The position numbers were made by a program, and so were the translations under genes. DNA of 37,982 bases from Deltaproteobacteria bacterium (GTDB taxonomy: Bacteria > UBA10199 > JADFYH01). The notes beneath the pieces are model-generated. The model did no database searches, had not been told where the DNA came from, and saw only the letters and a program-made list of their open reading frames with translations. Each line of letters starts with the position of its first letter. Position 1 is the first letter of the stretch. The stretch covers positions 1 to 37,982 of the forward strand of contig JADFYH010000028.1 in the NCBI GenBank assembly GCA_015233135.1, written 5' to 3'. Of this stretch, positions 30,156-37,982 are shown piece by piece.

Positions 30156-31730
30156 ATGCGTCAAGGCCTGGGAGGCAACAAACTCAAACGTTTTCTTGAA
30201 AAGATGCACGAGGCAGAATGGCGACGTTATGGCTATCTTTTGTTTGCGGGAAAGTGCCTGGGCCTGGCACTGCTCTTGGGTTGTATTTATTTTGTCTCTA
30301 CTTTTATTGGCACAGAGGCGCAGGCGGAAGATGTAGCCCCAGTACTTAGCGGAAATGCTATTGTGAATCCTATCAATACCGTCTGGACCTTAGTGGGCGC
30401 CTTTCTGGTGTTTGGGATGCAAGCCGGTTTTACCATGCTGGAGGCCGGTTTTTCTCGTTCTCGAGAAACAGTCAACGTGTTGATGGAGTGTGTGGTCGAC
30501 ACCTGCCTTTGTGGACTTCTCTTTTATGCCTTTGGATTTGCCTTCCTGTTTGGTTCGGGCAGTCCCTGGATTGGGAAAGAGTTTTTCTTTCTTCAGCATA
30601 TTCCAGCGACCTATGGAACCAGTGGAGTGGCATTCTTGGCCTTCTTTCTTTTTCAATTTGCCTTTGCCGATACCTGTTCCACCATTACCTCGGGGGCCAT
30701 GATCGGCAGAACCGGATTTTTAGGGGATCTGCTCTACAGCGTGGTGGTTTCAGGTTTCATTTATCCTATCCTGGGTCACTGGGCCTGGGGTCCTGATGGT
30801 TTCCTCGCTCTCATGGGAAGCCCAGGAAATTTTTTTCCTGGCTTAGGGATCGGCTTTCACGATTTTGCAGGCTCTACCGTCGTTCACACCATCGGCGGTT
30901 TTGTAGCCCTTGCTGGGTCTATCGTGTTGGGTCCTCGTTTGGGCCGTCGCTTTAAAAGCGAAGGGGGCGGACCAATGCTGCCTCATGATTTGACGATGGC
31001 CACCGTCGGCGGACTGATCCTCTGGTTTGGCTGGTATGGCTTTAATCCAGGAAGTACGCTTTCGGCGATGGATTTTGAAGGCATTGGACGGGTTGCGACC
31101 AACACCACGCTTGCCGCTTGTGCCGCTGGACTGGTCGCCATGCTTTTTGCTTATCCAAAAACAAAAATTTGGGATGTGAGCTTTACGGTAAATGGTTTTC
31201 TGGCCGGTCTGGTTGCCATTACCTGCCCTTGTTATTGGGTGTCCCCTACAGGCTCAATCGCTATTGGGGGCATTGCCGGGGTGGTCGTTATTCTGGCTGT
31301 GGATCTCCTGGAATGGTTAAAAATTGATGATCCTATTGGGGCGGTTCCTGTCCACGGGATTTGCGGAATTTGGGGAACTTTATCTCTAGGTTTCTTTGCT
31401 TGCGGAAAGTATGGGCTAAGCGGTCCATTAGCCGCTGATAATTCTGCGCCTTTGACGGGTTTGTTTTACGGAGGTGGAACCCAGGTGTTGCTGGCTCAGG
31501 CACTGGGAAGTTTTATTGTCACCGCGACTACTTTTATTTCGGCCCTTCTCGTCATGTACGCAATCAACGCCATGGGAATACTTCGAGTATCTGAAGAAGG
31601 TGAGTTACGAGGTCTGGATGTCCATGAGCATGGAATTTCAGCTTATCCGGAGTATGTCATCAATTCTTTTGCAACGCCTCATGGCTCTCTAAAATCAAAA
31701 GGAGATAGAGTTCAAAAACGAGATGAGTAA
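30156..31730 (+). CDS. amtB: Ammonium transporter (Amt family), first copy
   Basis: A 524-residue ammonium channel. ATG at 30156 follows GGGAG by 5 bases and lies downstream of the predicted sigma-54 start site. A basic N-terminus and signal-like helix (YLLFAGKCLGLALLLGCIYF ... AQA) precede eleven helices. Family marks: MLEAGFSRSRETVNVLMECVVDT, FADTCSTITSGAMIGR, HDFAGSTVVHTIGGFVAL (first pore His in VVH), WFGWYGFNPGSTLSA, and VPVHGICGIWGTLSLGFF (second pore His). The C-terminal tail RVSEEGELRGLDVHEHGISAYPEYV is the part that binds PII. It heads an amt-amt-PII cluster; the second copy is only moderately similar, so this is not a recent duplication. Confidence 0.94.
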   Translation: MRQGLGGNKLKRFLEKMHEAEWRRYGYLLFAGKCLGLALLLGCIYFVSTFIGTEAQAEDVAPVLSGNAIVNPINTVWTLVGAFLVFGMQAGFTMLEAGFSRSRETVNVLMECVVDTCLCGLLFYAFGFAFLFGSGSPWIGKEFFFLQHIPATYGTSGVAFLAFFLFQFAFADTCSTITSGAMIGRTGFLGDLLYSVVVSGFIYPILGHWAWGPDGFLALMGSPGNFFPGLGIGFHDFAGSTVVHTIGGFVALAGSIVLGPRLGRRFKSEGGGPMLPHDLTMATVGGLILWFGWYGFNPGSTLSAMDFEGIGRVATNTTLAACAAGLVAMLFAYPKTKIWDVSFTVNGFLAGLVAITCPCYWVSPTGSIAIGGIAGVVVILAVDLLEWLKIDDPIGAVPVHGICGIWGTLSLGFFACGKYGLSGPLAADNSAPLTGLFYGGGTQVLLAQALGSFIVTATTFISALLVMYAINAMGILRVSEEGELRGLDVHEHGISAYPEYVINSFATPHGSLKSKGDRVQKRDE

Positions 31731-31733
31731 TTG

Positions 31734-31897
31734 GTAACTACCCAGGTAACCCCTCCAATTGCTGCGGAACTCGCGACTATTTGGAGGTGACGGAAACAAA
31801 AATTGTGTCACCCCCGAGAAATCGGGGGTCCATTTGTGATTTTTCTCAAGGAATGCTCGGCAGTCCTCGCAATTTCCAGGGCTACCTGAGCAGTTAC
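31734..31897. mobile_element. MITE-like element between the two amt genes
   Basis: A 164-bp segment with imperfect terminal inverted repeats: GTAACTACCCAGGTA (31734-31748) and the reverse complement of TACCTGAGCAGTTAC (31883-31897). They match at 16 of 20 positions when extended to 20 bases, with a shared AATTGC further in. The centre has a perfect hairpin CCCCCGA-GAAA-TCGGGGG (31811-31828). No coding frame of note is present. It fills nearly all of the 205-base gap between amt genes, which otherwise shows only the leader of the second copy. Confidence 0.55.
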
Positions 31898-31935
31898 AAA
31901 ATAGAAGCAATCATCATTAAAGGGAGGAAGATAAA

Positions 31936-33519
31936 ATGTTTCAATCGTTGTGTCGTAAAAGTGTAGTCCACTTGTGCCTGTTCCTGATCTTAATCGCAGG
32001 AGTGATTTCTTTTGCAGTTAAGGTGCAAGCCCAAGTTCCTGATACCGCCCCCACTGCAGTAGCGCCTGTCCCTCCACCAGCCGTTGTAGCAGCACCCCCT
32101 GCGACCAATAATTTTGAGGAACGAATTGCAGACCTCGAGGCCTACATGAACAACGGGGCTCGGGTGAAAGATCTTCCCGACTCCAAGGTGAAAGACTCCA
32201 AGGTGCCCGGGGCAGGTCCAGGTCACAATGCCTGGATGATGGTCTGCGCGGCCCTGGTTCTCTTTATGACTCTGCCTGGACTGGCTCTTTTTTACGGAGG
32301 GCTGGTTCGATCCAAGAATGTCCTCTCTGTACTCGCTCAATGCTTTGGGATTGCAGGACTGGTTACTCTGCTCTGGTGGGCCTTTGGTTATAGTTGGGTG
32401 TTTTCCGCCGGCGCTGATGGCTCAATCTTTAAAGGCATTCTAGGCGGGATAAAATTTGCCTTCCTGAACGGAGTCGACTCGATGCCGAACACCGATTATT
32501 CGGCCTGGGTCTCCCACAATGTCTTTGCGATGTATCAAATGATGTTTGCCATTATTACCCCTGCCTTGATGATTGGGGCCATTGCCGAACGCATGAAATT
32601 TTCGGCCATTATGCTTTTTGTTGCCCTGTGGATGATGATCGTTTATTTTCCCATCGCCCACATGGTTTGGGGTGTCGATGGACTGATGAATGGCGTGTGG
32701 AATGGAAGCGCAGCCATCAAGGCCATTGATTTTGCGGGTGGGACGGTGGTGCACATGTCTTCCGGTTGGTCGGCTTTGATCCTCTGTCTTTTGCTGGGAA
32801 AGCGCCTGGGCTATGGAAAAGATCTGATGGCCCCGCACAGCATGGTACTTTGTATGGTGGGGACCGGCATGTTGTGGGTCGGTTGGTATGGATTTAACGC
32901 CGGTTCTGCAGTGGCTGCCGATGGGATTGCCGCAAACGCCTTTATGACCACCACTCTTGCCGCCGCGGTTGCCTCTTTTACCTGGGCTCTGCTGGAATAT
33001 ATGCTTCGAGGCAAACCCAGTGTCTTGGGTTTCTGTTCGGGTGCAGTCGGAGGCCTGGTGGTCATCACTCCAGCCTGCGGATTTGTAACGGCCTCTTCGG
33101 CGGTTATTATCGGAGTTTTGGCGGGCGCCGTTCCTTTTGTGGCCTGCACCAAATTAAAACACTGGTTTGGTTATGACGATGCCTTAGATACCTTTGGAGT
33201 GCATGCGATCGGTGGAACCTTGGGGGCCTTTGTGACAGGTATTTTTGCCGATGCCAGTGTGAATGGAAATTTAAGCCTGTCCACTGCAGCACCCTTGAAT
33301 CCTGCAACCCAGAATGGTTTGGCCCAACTGGTGATCCATCATGGTGTATGGATAGAACAACTCAAGGCCATGGGAATTACAATTGTCTTGTCAGTGGCGG
33401 CTACTTTTGTAATTGCAGCTATTGTCAAAGTAGTATTAGGCGGTATTCGCGTGAGTGAAGATGTCGAACGTCAAGGTCTGGATGTTTCGGAGCATGGCGA
33501 AGAAGGTTATGTCCACTAA
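31936..33519 (+). CDS. amtB: Ammonium transporter (Amt family), second copy
   Basis: A 527-residue Amt protein. It starts with a signal peptide (CLFLILIAGVISFAVKVQAQ), then a Pro/Ala-rich periplasmic extension (about 35-95) with a charged segment containing twin KVKDSKV-like units, before the first channel helix at AWMMVCAALVLFMTLPGLALFYGGLVRSKN. Pore marks include FAGGTVVHMSSGWSALIL (first His), WVGWYGFNAGSAVAADG and FGVHAIGGTLGAF (second His). The C-terminal RVSEDVERQGLDVSEHGEEGYV is the classic AmtB tail that docks PII. It is more E. coli AmtB-like than the first copy, lies 29 bases before the PII gene, and is probably co-transcribed with it. Confidence 0.95.
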   Translation: MFQSLCRKSVVHLCLFLILIAGVISFAVKVQAQVPDTAPTAVAPVPPPAVVAAPPATNNFEERIADLEAYMNNGARVKDLPDSKVKDSKVPGAGPGHNAWMMVCAALVLFMTLPGLALFYGGLVRSKNVLSVLAQCFGIAGLVTLLWWAFGYSWVFSAGADGSIFKGILGGIKFAFLNGVDSMPNTDYSAWVSHNVFAMYQMMFAIITPALMIGAIAERMKFSAIMLFVALWMMIVYFPIAHMVWGVDGLMNGVWNGSAAIKAIDFAGGTVVHMSSGWSALILCLLLGKRLGYGKDLMAPHSMVLCMVGTGMLWVGWYGFNAGSAVAADGIAANAFMTTTLAAAVASFTWALLEYMLRGKPSVLGFCSGAVGGLVVITPACGFVTASSAVIIGVLAGAVPFVACTKLKHWFGYDDALDTFGVHAIGGTLGAFVTGIFADASVNGNLSLSTAAPLNPATQNGLAQLVIHHGVWIEQLKAMGITIVLSVAATFVIAAIVKVVLGGIRVSEDVERQGLDVSEHGEEGYVH

Positions 33520-33533
33520 TTAGAATCCTGTAA

Positions 33534-33887
<354 letters not shown>

Positions 33888-33901
33888 GCATCCTTAAAGA
33901 T

Positions 33902-33939
33902 CCCCTCACCCCGACCCTCTCCCTCAAGGGGAGAGGGAG
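33902..33939. repeat. Palindromic repeat after the PII gene
   Basis: CCCCTCACCCCGACCCTCTC leading into CCTCAAGGGGAGAGGGAG. It is a full-length family member with the CCTCACCC outer part, lying between the PII stop and the terminator. Confidence 0.85.
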
Positions 33940-33950
33940 TTTAATTTCAA

Positions 33951-33988
33951 AAAATCCCCCGCTTCGTTTTGATTTGGGGGATTTTTTT
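33951..33988 (+). terminator. Rho-independent terminator after the PII gene
   Basis: AAAATCCCCC (33951-33960) pairs with GGGGGATTTT (33976-33985) around a 15-base loop, with seven T residues from 33982. It closes the amt-amt-PII cluster. Confidence 0.88.
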
Positions 33989-34050
33989 ATGGACTTTTTG
34001 TTGCACCCATTTCATAGCGAAAGAGCTTATCGCCAATGAAATGCTCATAA

Positions 34051-34093
34051 CTCCTCCCGACCTCCTCTTATCTTAAAGAGGAGGAGATTGAGG
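34051..34093. repeat. Palindromic repeat upstream of scoA
   Basis: CTCCTCCCGACCTCCTCTT, then a short loop and AAGAGGAGG (34076-34084) with a tail AGATTGAGG. The purine-rich tail runs into AGGAAATAGG, which probably serves as ribosome site for the ATG at 34109. Confidence 0.75.
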
Positions 34094-34108
34094 AAATAGG
34101 TTTATTGT

Positions 34109-34810
34109 ATGAAAAAAGTCTACACATCCGCTACCGAAGCCGTTGCCGACATCCCTGATGGAGCCACCCTGATGGTAGGGGGTTTTGGCCTTTGCGGAAT
34201 TCCGGAAAATCTTATTTTGGCCTTGCGGGACAAGGGCGTGAAGAATCTCACCATCATCAGCAACAATGCCGGCGTGGACGATTTTGGTTTGGGTCTGCTT
34301 TTGCACACCCGCCAAATCAAAAAGATGGTTTCTTCTTACGTGGGAGAAAATAAGACCTTCGAAAAACAATATCTCGATGGCTCGCTGGAGCTGGAGTTCA
34401 ATCCTCAAGGAACCCTGGCAGAACGCATCCGTGCTGGGGGTGCGGGCGTGGGTGGATTTTTTACCCCCACGGGAGTAGGCACCAAACTCGCCGAAGGAAA
34501 AGAAGTTCGAGAAATCGATGGAAAGAAATATGTGTTCGAAAGGCCCCTCAAGGCCGATTTTGCCTTGGTGAAAGCCTGGAAGGGCGATCGCTTGGGCAAT
34601 CTCGTCTATCGACTCACAGCCCAGAATTTTAATCCCCTCATGGCCATGGCTGCCACGGTAACGATTGCCGAGGTGGAAGAACTCGTGGAACCCGGACAAC
34701 TGGATCCCAACTTTATTCATACACCCAATATTTTTGTTCAGAGAATTTTGAAGGGTGAGAAGTATGAGAAGAGGATTGAACAGAGAACCATCAGAAAGAA
34801 ACATACCTAA
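34109..34810 (+). CDS. scoA: 3-oxoacid CoA-transferase subunit A
   Basis: Alpha subunit of a succinyl-CoA:3-ketoacid (or acetoacetate) CoA-transferase, which moves CoA between a short acyl-CoA and a 3-oxoacid. The 233 residues show [18 protein letters not shown] (22-39), the CoA-binding GGFGxCGIP of the family, then [34 protein letters not shown] and a terminal EQRTIRKK. The [16 protein letters not shown] stretch fits SCOT/AtoD type. Subunit B follows after a 108-base gap that is almost wholly made of repeats. Likely role: ketone body or polyhydroxybutyrate breakdown; the exact acyl substrate cannot be read. Confidence 0.94.
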   Translation: MKKVYTSATEAVADIPDGATLMVGGFGLCGIPENLILALRDKGVKNLTIISNNAGVDDFGLGLLLHTRQIKKMVSSYVGENKTFEKQYLDGSLELEFNPQGTLAERIRAGGAGVGGFFTPTGVGTKLAEGKEVREIDGKKYVFERPLKADFALVKAWKGDRLGNLVYRLTAQNFNPLMAMAATVTIAEVEELVEPGQLDPNFIHTPNIFVQRILKGEKYEKRIEQRTIRKKHT

Positions 34811-34814
34811 ATTT

Positions 34815-34837
34815 CCCCCTCTTAAGCTAAGAGGGGG
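34815..34837. repeat. Palindromic repeat in the scoA-scoB gap, left copy
   Basis: CCCCCTCTTA-AGC-TAAGAGGGGG, followed by TTAGGGGGCGTTATG. It faces the copy at 34888 head to head; between them is AATTGGATCCAATT (34855-34868), itself a palindrome. Confidence 0.8.
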
Positions 34838-34887
34838 TTAGGGGGCGTTATGGTAATTGGATCCAATTGGACATAACCCCTCCCAAC

Positions 34888-34908
34888 CTCCCCTTAACTT
34901 AAGGGGAG
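34888..34908. repeat. Palindromic repeat supplying the scoB ribosome-binding site
   Basis: CTCCCCTTAA...TTAAGGGGAG. The right arm GGGGAG (34903-34908) lies 10 bases before the scoB ATG at 34919 and is the only Shine-Dalgarno candidate. Outer bases CATAACCCCTCCCAAC (34872-34887) mirror the copy at 34815. Confidence 0.8.
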
Positions 34909-34918
34909 CAGTTGCATT

Positions 34919-35578
34919 ATGACACTAACCCGAGATCAAATCGTCCAACGTGCCGCTCAGGAATTGACTGACGGCGCCTATATCAACCTGGGCATTGGCA
35001 TGCCTACGCTCGTGGCGAACCATGTACCTCACGGCATGGATGTGATTCTCCACTCCGAAAATGGCCTGCTCGGTTACGGTGCCTTTCCTTGGGAAGGAGA
35101 GGAAGATGCGGACCTCATCAACGCGGGAAAACAAACCGTGACGATGATTCCCGGCTCCGCCATCTTCGACCATGCCACCTCTTTCGCCATGATTCGGGGA
35201 GGTCATATCGATTTGTGCATTCTGGGCGCCATGCAGGTCTCTGAAAAAGGGGATATCGCCAACTGGATGATTCCCGGTTCCATGGTGAAAGGCCCTGGCG
35301 GGGCCATGGATCTGGTGGCGGGGGCCAAGCGTGTGATCGTCACCATGGAACATGTTTCCAAAAATGGAAAATCCAAAATCGTAAAAAGCTGTGATCTCCC
35401 TCTCACCGGTCAAAGTGTGGTTTCGCGCATTATTACGGATTTGGCGGTGTTTGATGTGACCCCCAAAGGACTGCTCCTCATTGAAAATGCGCCTGGCGTG
35501 AGTGTGGAAGAAATTAAAAAAGCCACGGAAGCTAATTTCGAAATCTCTCCACAACTCAAAGAGATGAAACTGCCATGA
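34919..35578 (+). CDS. scoB: 3-oxoacid CoA-transferase subunit B
   Basis: Beta subunit of the CoA-transferase, 219 residues, carrying the catalytic glutamate Glu47 in [11 protein letters not shown] (44-54), which forms the thioester intermediate. Other marks: [17 protein letters not shown] (21-37), [41 protein letters not shown], and [21 protein letters not shown]. It overlaps the HAD gene by 4 bases (ATGA), so the hydrolase is translationally coupled to it. Confidence 0.95.
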   Translation: MTLTRDQIVQRAAQELTDGAYINLGIGMPTLVANHVPHGMDVILHSENGLLGYGAFPWEGEEDADLINAGKQTVTMIPGSAIFDHATSFAMIRGGHIDLCILGAMQVSEKGDIANWMIPGSMVKGPGGAMDLVAGAKRVIVTMEHVSKNGKSKIVKSCDLPLTGQSVVSRIITDLAVFDVTPKGLLLIENAPGVSVEEIKKATEANFEISPQLKEMKLP

Positions 35579-36261
35579 TCCGCGCCCTTATTTTCGATTT
35601 TAACGGTGTCGTGGTAGACGACGAGCCCGTGCATTTCCAGCTCTTCCAAAAGACCCTGGAGGCCGAAGGGATAGCCCTCGATCAAAAAGATTATTATGAA
35701 AAATATCTGGGCTATGATGATTATGAATGTTTCGAGGCCATTTTAAAAGATCGGCAAAAGGCATTTGATGCGGCCTACATCGAAACTCTCATCCAGAAAA
35801 AATCAAAATTTTACGAAGAGGTGTTAGAAGAGGGAAATCTATTTGTGCCGGGGGTGCTCGAATTTATCCGCAAGAATTCGGACAAATATTTCATGGCCAT
35901 TGTCTCGGGTGCCTTAAGGTCTGAAATTGTATCGTGGTTGGAAAAGGCAGCAATCCAAGAAAATTTTCAAGTGATTATTGCCGCAGAAGACGTGAGACGT
36001 TCCAAGCCCGATCCCGAAGGCTATGAACAAGCGCTTTACCTGTTGAACCGTGATTTTACTGCTCCCTTGGAGATCATTTTTCCCCAGGAATGTGTGGTTT
36101 TCGAAGATTCAATGTGGGGGCTGCAAGCCGCCCATGAAGCGAAAATGAGGCGTGTAGGAGTCAGCACTTCTTACCCCTCGGAACAGTTGAAGGATGCTGA
36201 ATTTGTAGTGGGCCACTTTTTAGATTTGACGATGGAAAAATTGTTAGAAAAATTAGGGTGA
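35575..36261 (+). CDS. HAD-superfamily hydrolase, beta-phosphoglucomutase-like, with D-x-N active-site loop
   Basis: A 228-residue HAD subfamily IA protein with an alpha-helical cap (about 16-85). Motif I is [12 protein letters not shown]: nucleophile Asp8 is present, but the usual second Asp (acid/base) is Asn10. Motif II Ser111 (IVSGA), motif III Lys144 (RRSKPDP) and motif IV Glu177-Asp178 ([13 protein letters not shown]) are intact. It could be a phosphatase or a mutase with altered chemistry. It overlaps scoB by 4 bases, and the exonuclease gene starts 3 bases after its stop. Confidence 0.88.
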   Translation: MIRALIFDFNGVVVDDEPVHFQLFQKTLEAEGIALDQKDYYEKYLGYDDYECFEAILKDRQKAFDAAYIETLIQKKSKFYEEVLEEGNLFVPGVLEFIRKNSDKYFMAIVSGALRSEIVSWLEKAAIQENFQVIIAAEDVRRSKPDPEGYEQALYLLNRDFTAPLEIIFPQECVVFEDSMWGLQAAHEAKMRRVGVSTSYPSEQLKDAEFVVGHFLDLTMEKLLEKLG

Positions 36262-36264
36262 ATT

Positions 36265-36855
36265 ATGCAAGGCACTCTCGTCTTCGACCTCGAAACCAAA
36301 AAATCATTTGCAGAAATTGGTTCGCGTTCCCCCAAAGATTTGGGGGTGACGGTCTGTTGTCTCTACGACTACCAGGAGAATCAATACCACTCCTTTGTCG
36401 AACATGAGCTCTCCCGCATGGAGAATTATTTTCTGGATGCCAGACTCCTCGTGGGTTTCAATATCCGACGTTTTGATTTGCCGGCCTTGCAGCCTTATTT
36501 CAGCATCGATGTGGAACGCTTGCCTGTTTTTGATATTCTGGAGGATCTCACGCAACGCCTGGGACATCGTATTGCACTAGACTCGGTTGCCCACGCGACA
36601 CTCAACATCGGGAAAAGCGCCTCGGGCCTGGAGGCCATTAAGTTTTATCGAGAAGGTCGTTGGGAAGAATTAAAAGCCTACTGTCAAAATGACGTTAAAA
36701 TTACCAAAGACGTATTTGACTATGGACTTGAACACGGAGAAGTGTTTTATCTCTCCAGAGATACCCATAAAAAAATTCGAGTATCTGTGAATTGGCGCGA
36801 ACAAATTCCACAAGTGCCGCTAGAACAAGATTTTGCGCAGTACAAACTTCTCTAA
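36265..36855 (+). CDS. Predicted DEDDy-type 3'-5' exonuclease (RNase H-like fold)
   Basis: A 196-residue protein with exonuclease motifs. ExoI is VFDLETKKS with Asp8 and Glu10. ExoII is VGFNIRRFDLPAL with Asp71. ExoIII is AYCQNDVKITKDVFDYG, where Tyr139 and Asp143 give the DEDDy YxxxD pattern. No polymerase, helicase or HRDC domain is attached. Such small stand-alone exonuclease domains are widespread and mostly uncharacterised, and whether the substrate is DNA or RNA is unknown. It lies in a tight string scoB-HAD-exonuclease-greA. Confidence 0.85.
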   Translation: MQGTLVFDLETKKSFAEIGSRSPKDLGVTVCCLYDYQENQYHSFVEHELSRMENYFLDARLLVGFNIRRFDLPALQPYFSIDVERLPVFDILEDLTQRLGHRIALDSVAHATLNIGKSASGLEAIKFYREGRWEELKAYCQNDVKITKDVFDYGLEHGEVFYLSRDTHKKIRVSVNWREQIPQVPLEQDFAQYKLL

Positions 36856-36873
36856 TAATTGGTAGGTCATTTT

Positions 36874-37350
36874 ATGAGCGATTCTATTCCTATAACTCCT
36901 CAGGGTCTCCTCAAGCTCAAGGAGGAACTAAAATATTTGAAGTCGGTCGAGCGACCTAAGATCGTATTGGCTATTGAAGAAGCTCGTGCGCATGGGGATT
37001 TATCCGAAAATGCGGAATACGATGCGGCGAAAAATCGCCAAGGCCAAATCAATTCACGCATGCTGGAGCTCGAAGATAAGATCGCCCGTGCTCAAGTGAT
37101 TGATCCTGCAACCTTGTCTTCCGACAAAGTAGTTTTTGGCGCAACGGTGAAATTGCTCGACCTGGATTCGGAAGAAGAAGTGAAATACCAGATTGTGGGT
37201 GCAGACGAGTCAGACGTCAAGGAAGGGAAGATTTCTATCCTCTCTCCCATCGCCAAAAGTCTTATCGGGAGGAAACAATCCGACATCGTAAAAATTACGA
37301 CCCCCAAGGGTTCACGCGAGCTTGAAGTATTAAAAATCTTGTTTGAATAA
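36874..37350 (+). CDS. greA: Transcription elongation factor GreA
   Basis: Rescues backtracked RNA polymerase by promoting cleavage of the nascent RNA. With ATG at 36874 the protein has exactly the usual 158 residues. The N-terminal coiled coil carries ITPQGLLKLKEELKYLKSVERPKIVLAIEEARAHGDLSENAEYDAAKNRQ (the acidic tip D-L-S-E-N-A-E is present), and the C-terminal FKBP-like domain has YQIVGADESDVKEGKISILSPIAKSLIGRKQSD. GGTAGG lies 8 bases upstream. An in-frame ATG at 36859 is less likely. Confidence 0.96.
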   Translation: MSDSIPITPQGLLKLKEELKYLKSVERPKIVLAIEEARAHGDLSENAEYDAAKNRQGQINSRMLELEDKIARAQVIDPATLSSDKVVFGATVKLLDLDSEEEVKYQIVGADESDVKEGKISILSPIAKSLIGRKQSDIVKITTPKGSRELEVLKILFE

Positions 37351-37360
37351 TGTCCCAAGC

Positions 37361-37784
37361 CTAAACATGCTTGCTATCGTGTCTACGATGCTGCCAGGAG
37401 ATATAAGCAAATCCAATACCTGCCCAGAGCAAAGTGCGTATCCTCCTGAAAATTTGTACCGAGGTTCCGGTGGCGGGATCCAAAGACAGTAGATGAAACG
37501 TGGCGGCGTAGGTGCCTTCCATCACTCCCACTGCGCCGGGAATAAAGGCGAAAATCATAATCGCAATAGCCGTCACCATGAGGCCATCAGATAGATCTAG
37601 GGAGCCCCGAAACATCAAACGGTGAAATAAACTGAATTTTTCGAGCATAGCCGAAACGAAAAGCGATCCCGACCCTGCAATCCAGGCGTTGAAGCGATCG
37701 GGATGTTTTTTTTTGAAAATGAAAATAGAGCGGGCGTAACAAGGTGGCGATAAAGATTTTGAGGGATTTTGAGAGGTTTTTCAT
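37361..37784 (-). pseudogene. Frameshifted, truncated flippase-like (lysylphosphatidylglycerol synthase TM family) remnant
   Basis: Two overlapping minus-strand frames join into one sensible protein end. The upstream frame gives MKNLSKSLKIFIATLL...YFHFQ, and the downstream frame gives HPDRFNAWIAGSGSLFVSAMLEKF and then IFAFIPGAVGVMEGTYAATFHLL and RRIRTLLWAGIGFAYI. The FIPGAVGVMEG...R...LLW pattern is the C-terminus of UPF0104/LPG-synthase TM (AglD-like) proteins. The switch falls at a run of nine T (37706-37714, plus strand). Only about 140 residues of a usual 300 or more remain, and no ribosome site precedes the ATG, so truncation is likely beyond the frameshift. An assembly indel at the homopolymer could explain the shift but not the missing half. 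Confidence 0.55.
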
Positions 37785-37869
37785 TGGATCAAAATTTCAC
37801 TCCTGTTTGCAGAAAATAACAACAATAACAATGCAATTCTATATTTTTTGAGGCCTTCAAAAGATGCAT

Positions 37870-37982
37870 TTAATTACTGGGGGTAGTTTTTTTTGATAAG
37901 GCGAGAAGTTTCTTGATTTCTATTTTTTTCCCTTTGCCTTCTTCTTTTCTAAAGTCAATCACTTCTTGTTTGGGGTGTTGTT
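37870..37982 (-). CDS. C-terminal end of a partial gene, unknown
   Basis: On the minus strand, the frame entering from the right edge reads QHPKQEVIDFRKEEGKGKKI followed by EIKKLLALSKKTTPSN, then TAA at 37870-37872. The other two frames stop within the first 30 bases. The Lys-rich tail is not diagnostic. The 85 bases between this stop and the flippase remnant hold no feature that I can support. Confidence 0.4.
   Translation of the reverse strand, partial: QHPKQEVIDFRKEEGKGKKIEIKKLLALSKKTTPSN

Noticed and set aside
34073-35554. Minus-strand ORFs of 243 and 209 codons opposite scoA and scoB
   Set aside because: Antisense shadows of two clearly recognisable CoA-transferase subunits, with His/Phe-rich sequence and no domain.

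Overview
The window reads as a chromosomal segment of a Gram-negative bacterium of moderate GC content. It carries a TonB-dependent outer-membrane receptor, several lipoproteins, a murG/murC/murB cluster, a MurU/AmgK-type cell-wall recycling pair and two Amt transporters with a PII protein. The Cys-rich DGCGGTLxCGxC segment in one lipoprotein, the kinase/phosphatase fusion and the gene style resemble deltaproteobacterial-grade lineages (Myxococcota, Bdellovibrionota or uncultivated relatives). This placement is inference from style, not from a marker gene.

Region 1 (1-8346) is a vitamin B12 acquisition locus. A cobalamin riboswitch (221-494) precedes a BtuB-like receptor, a Cys-rich surface lipoprotein, a small beta-rich protein, a second lipoprotein that looks like a beta-propeller, a TPR protein, a BtuF-like binding protein and a BtuC-like permease. 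No BtuD ATPase lies in the window. The two lipoproteins are the best candidates for new B12-capture components, by analogy with BtuG of Bacteroides. A compact structured RNA candidate (8391-8504) then leads into nadC.

Region 2 (9465-16671) holds a cupin, birA-coaX, a diguanylate cyclase, a MurU-like nucleotidyltransferase, a Fic protein with its own unusual triple-repeat promoter, an AmgK-like sugar kinase and cutA. Region 3 (16781-25697) holds an exported repeat protein with an AI-2E family permease, a small lipoprotein, murG, a Phd/PIN toxin-antitoxin pair embedded in the mur cluster, murC, murB, an exported protein of unknown function and xseA. Region 4 (25794-26022) is tRNA-Arg(CCG) with a 47-bp duplication of its 3' part. 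Region 5 (26185-33988) holds an APC permease, a PP2C-Ser/Thr kinase fusion and a nitrogen block (amt, amt, PII) with a good sigma-54 promoter. Region 6 (34109-37982) holds the two subunits of a 3-oxoacid CoA-transferase, a HAD hydrolase, a DEDD exonuclease, greA, a frameshifted flippase remnant and the end of a partial gene.

Short interspersed palindromic repeats run through the whole window. The main family has arms CCCTCTCC / GGAGAGGG. Several copies lie in frame inside essential-looking genes (murU-like, amgK-like twice, murG), and others sit directly upstream of start codons (murB, scoB), where the right arm supplies the Shine-Dalgarno sequence. A second family (core GAGGGGGCGACGC) occurs in frame in coaX and between the tRNA copies.
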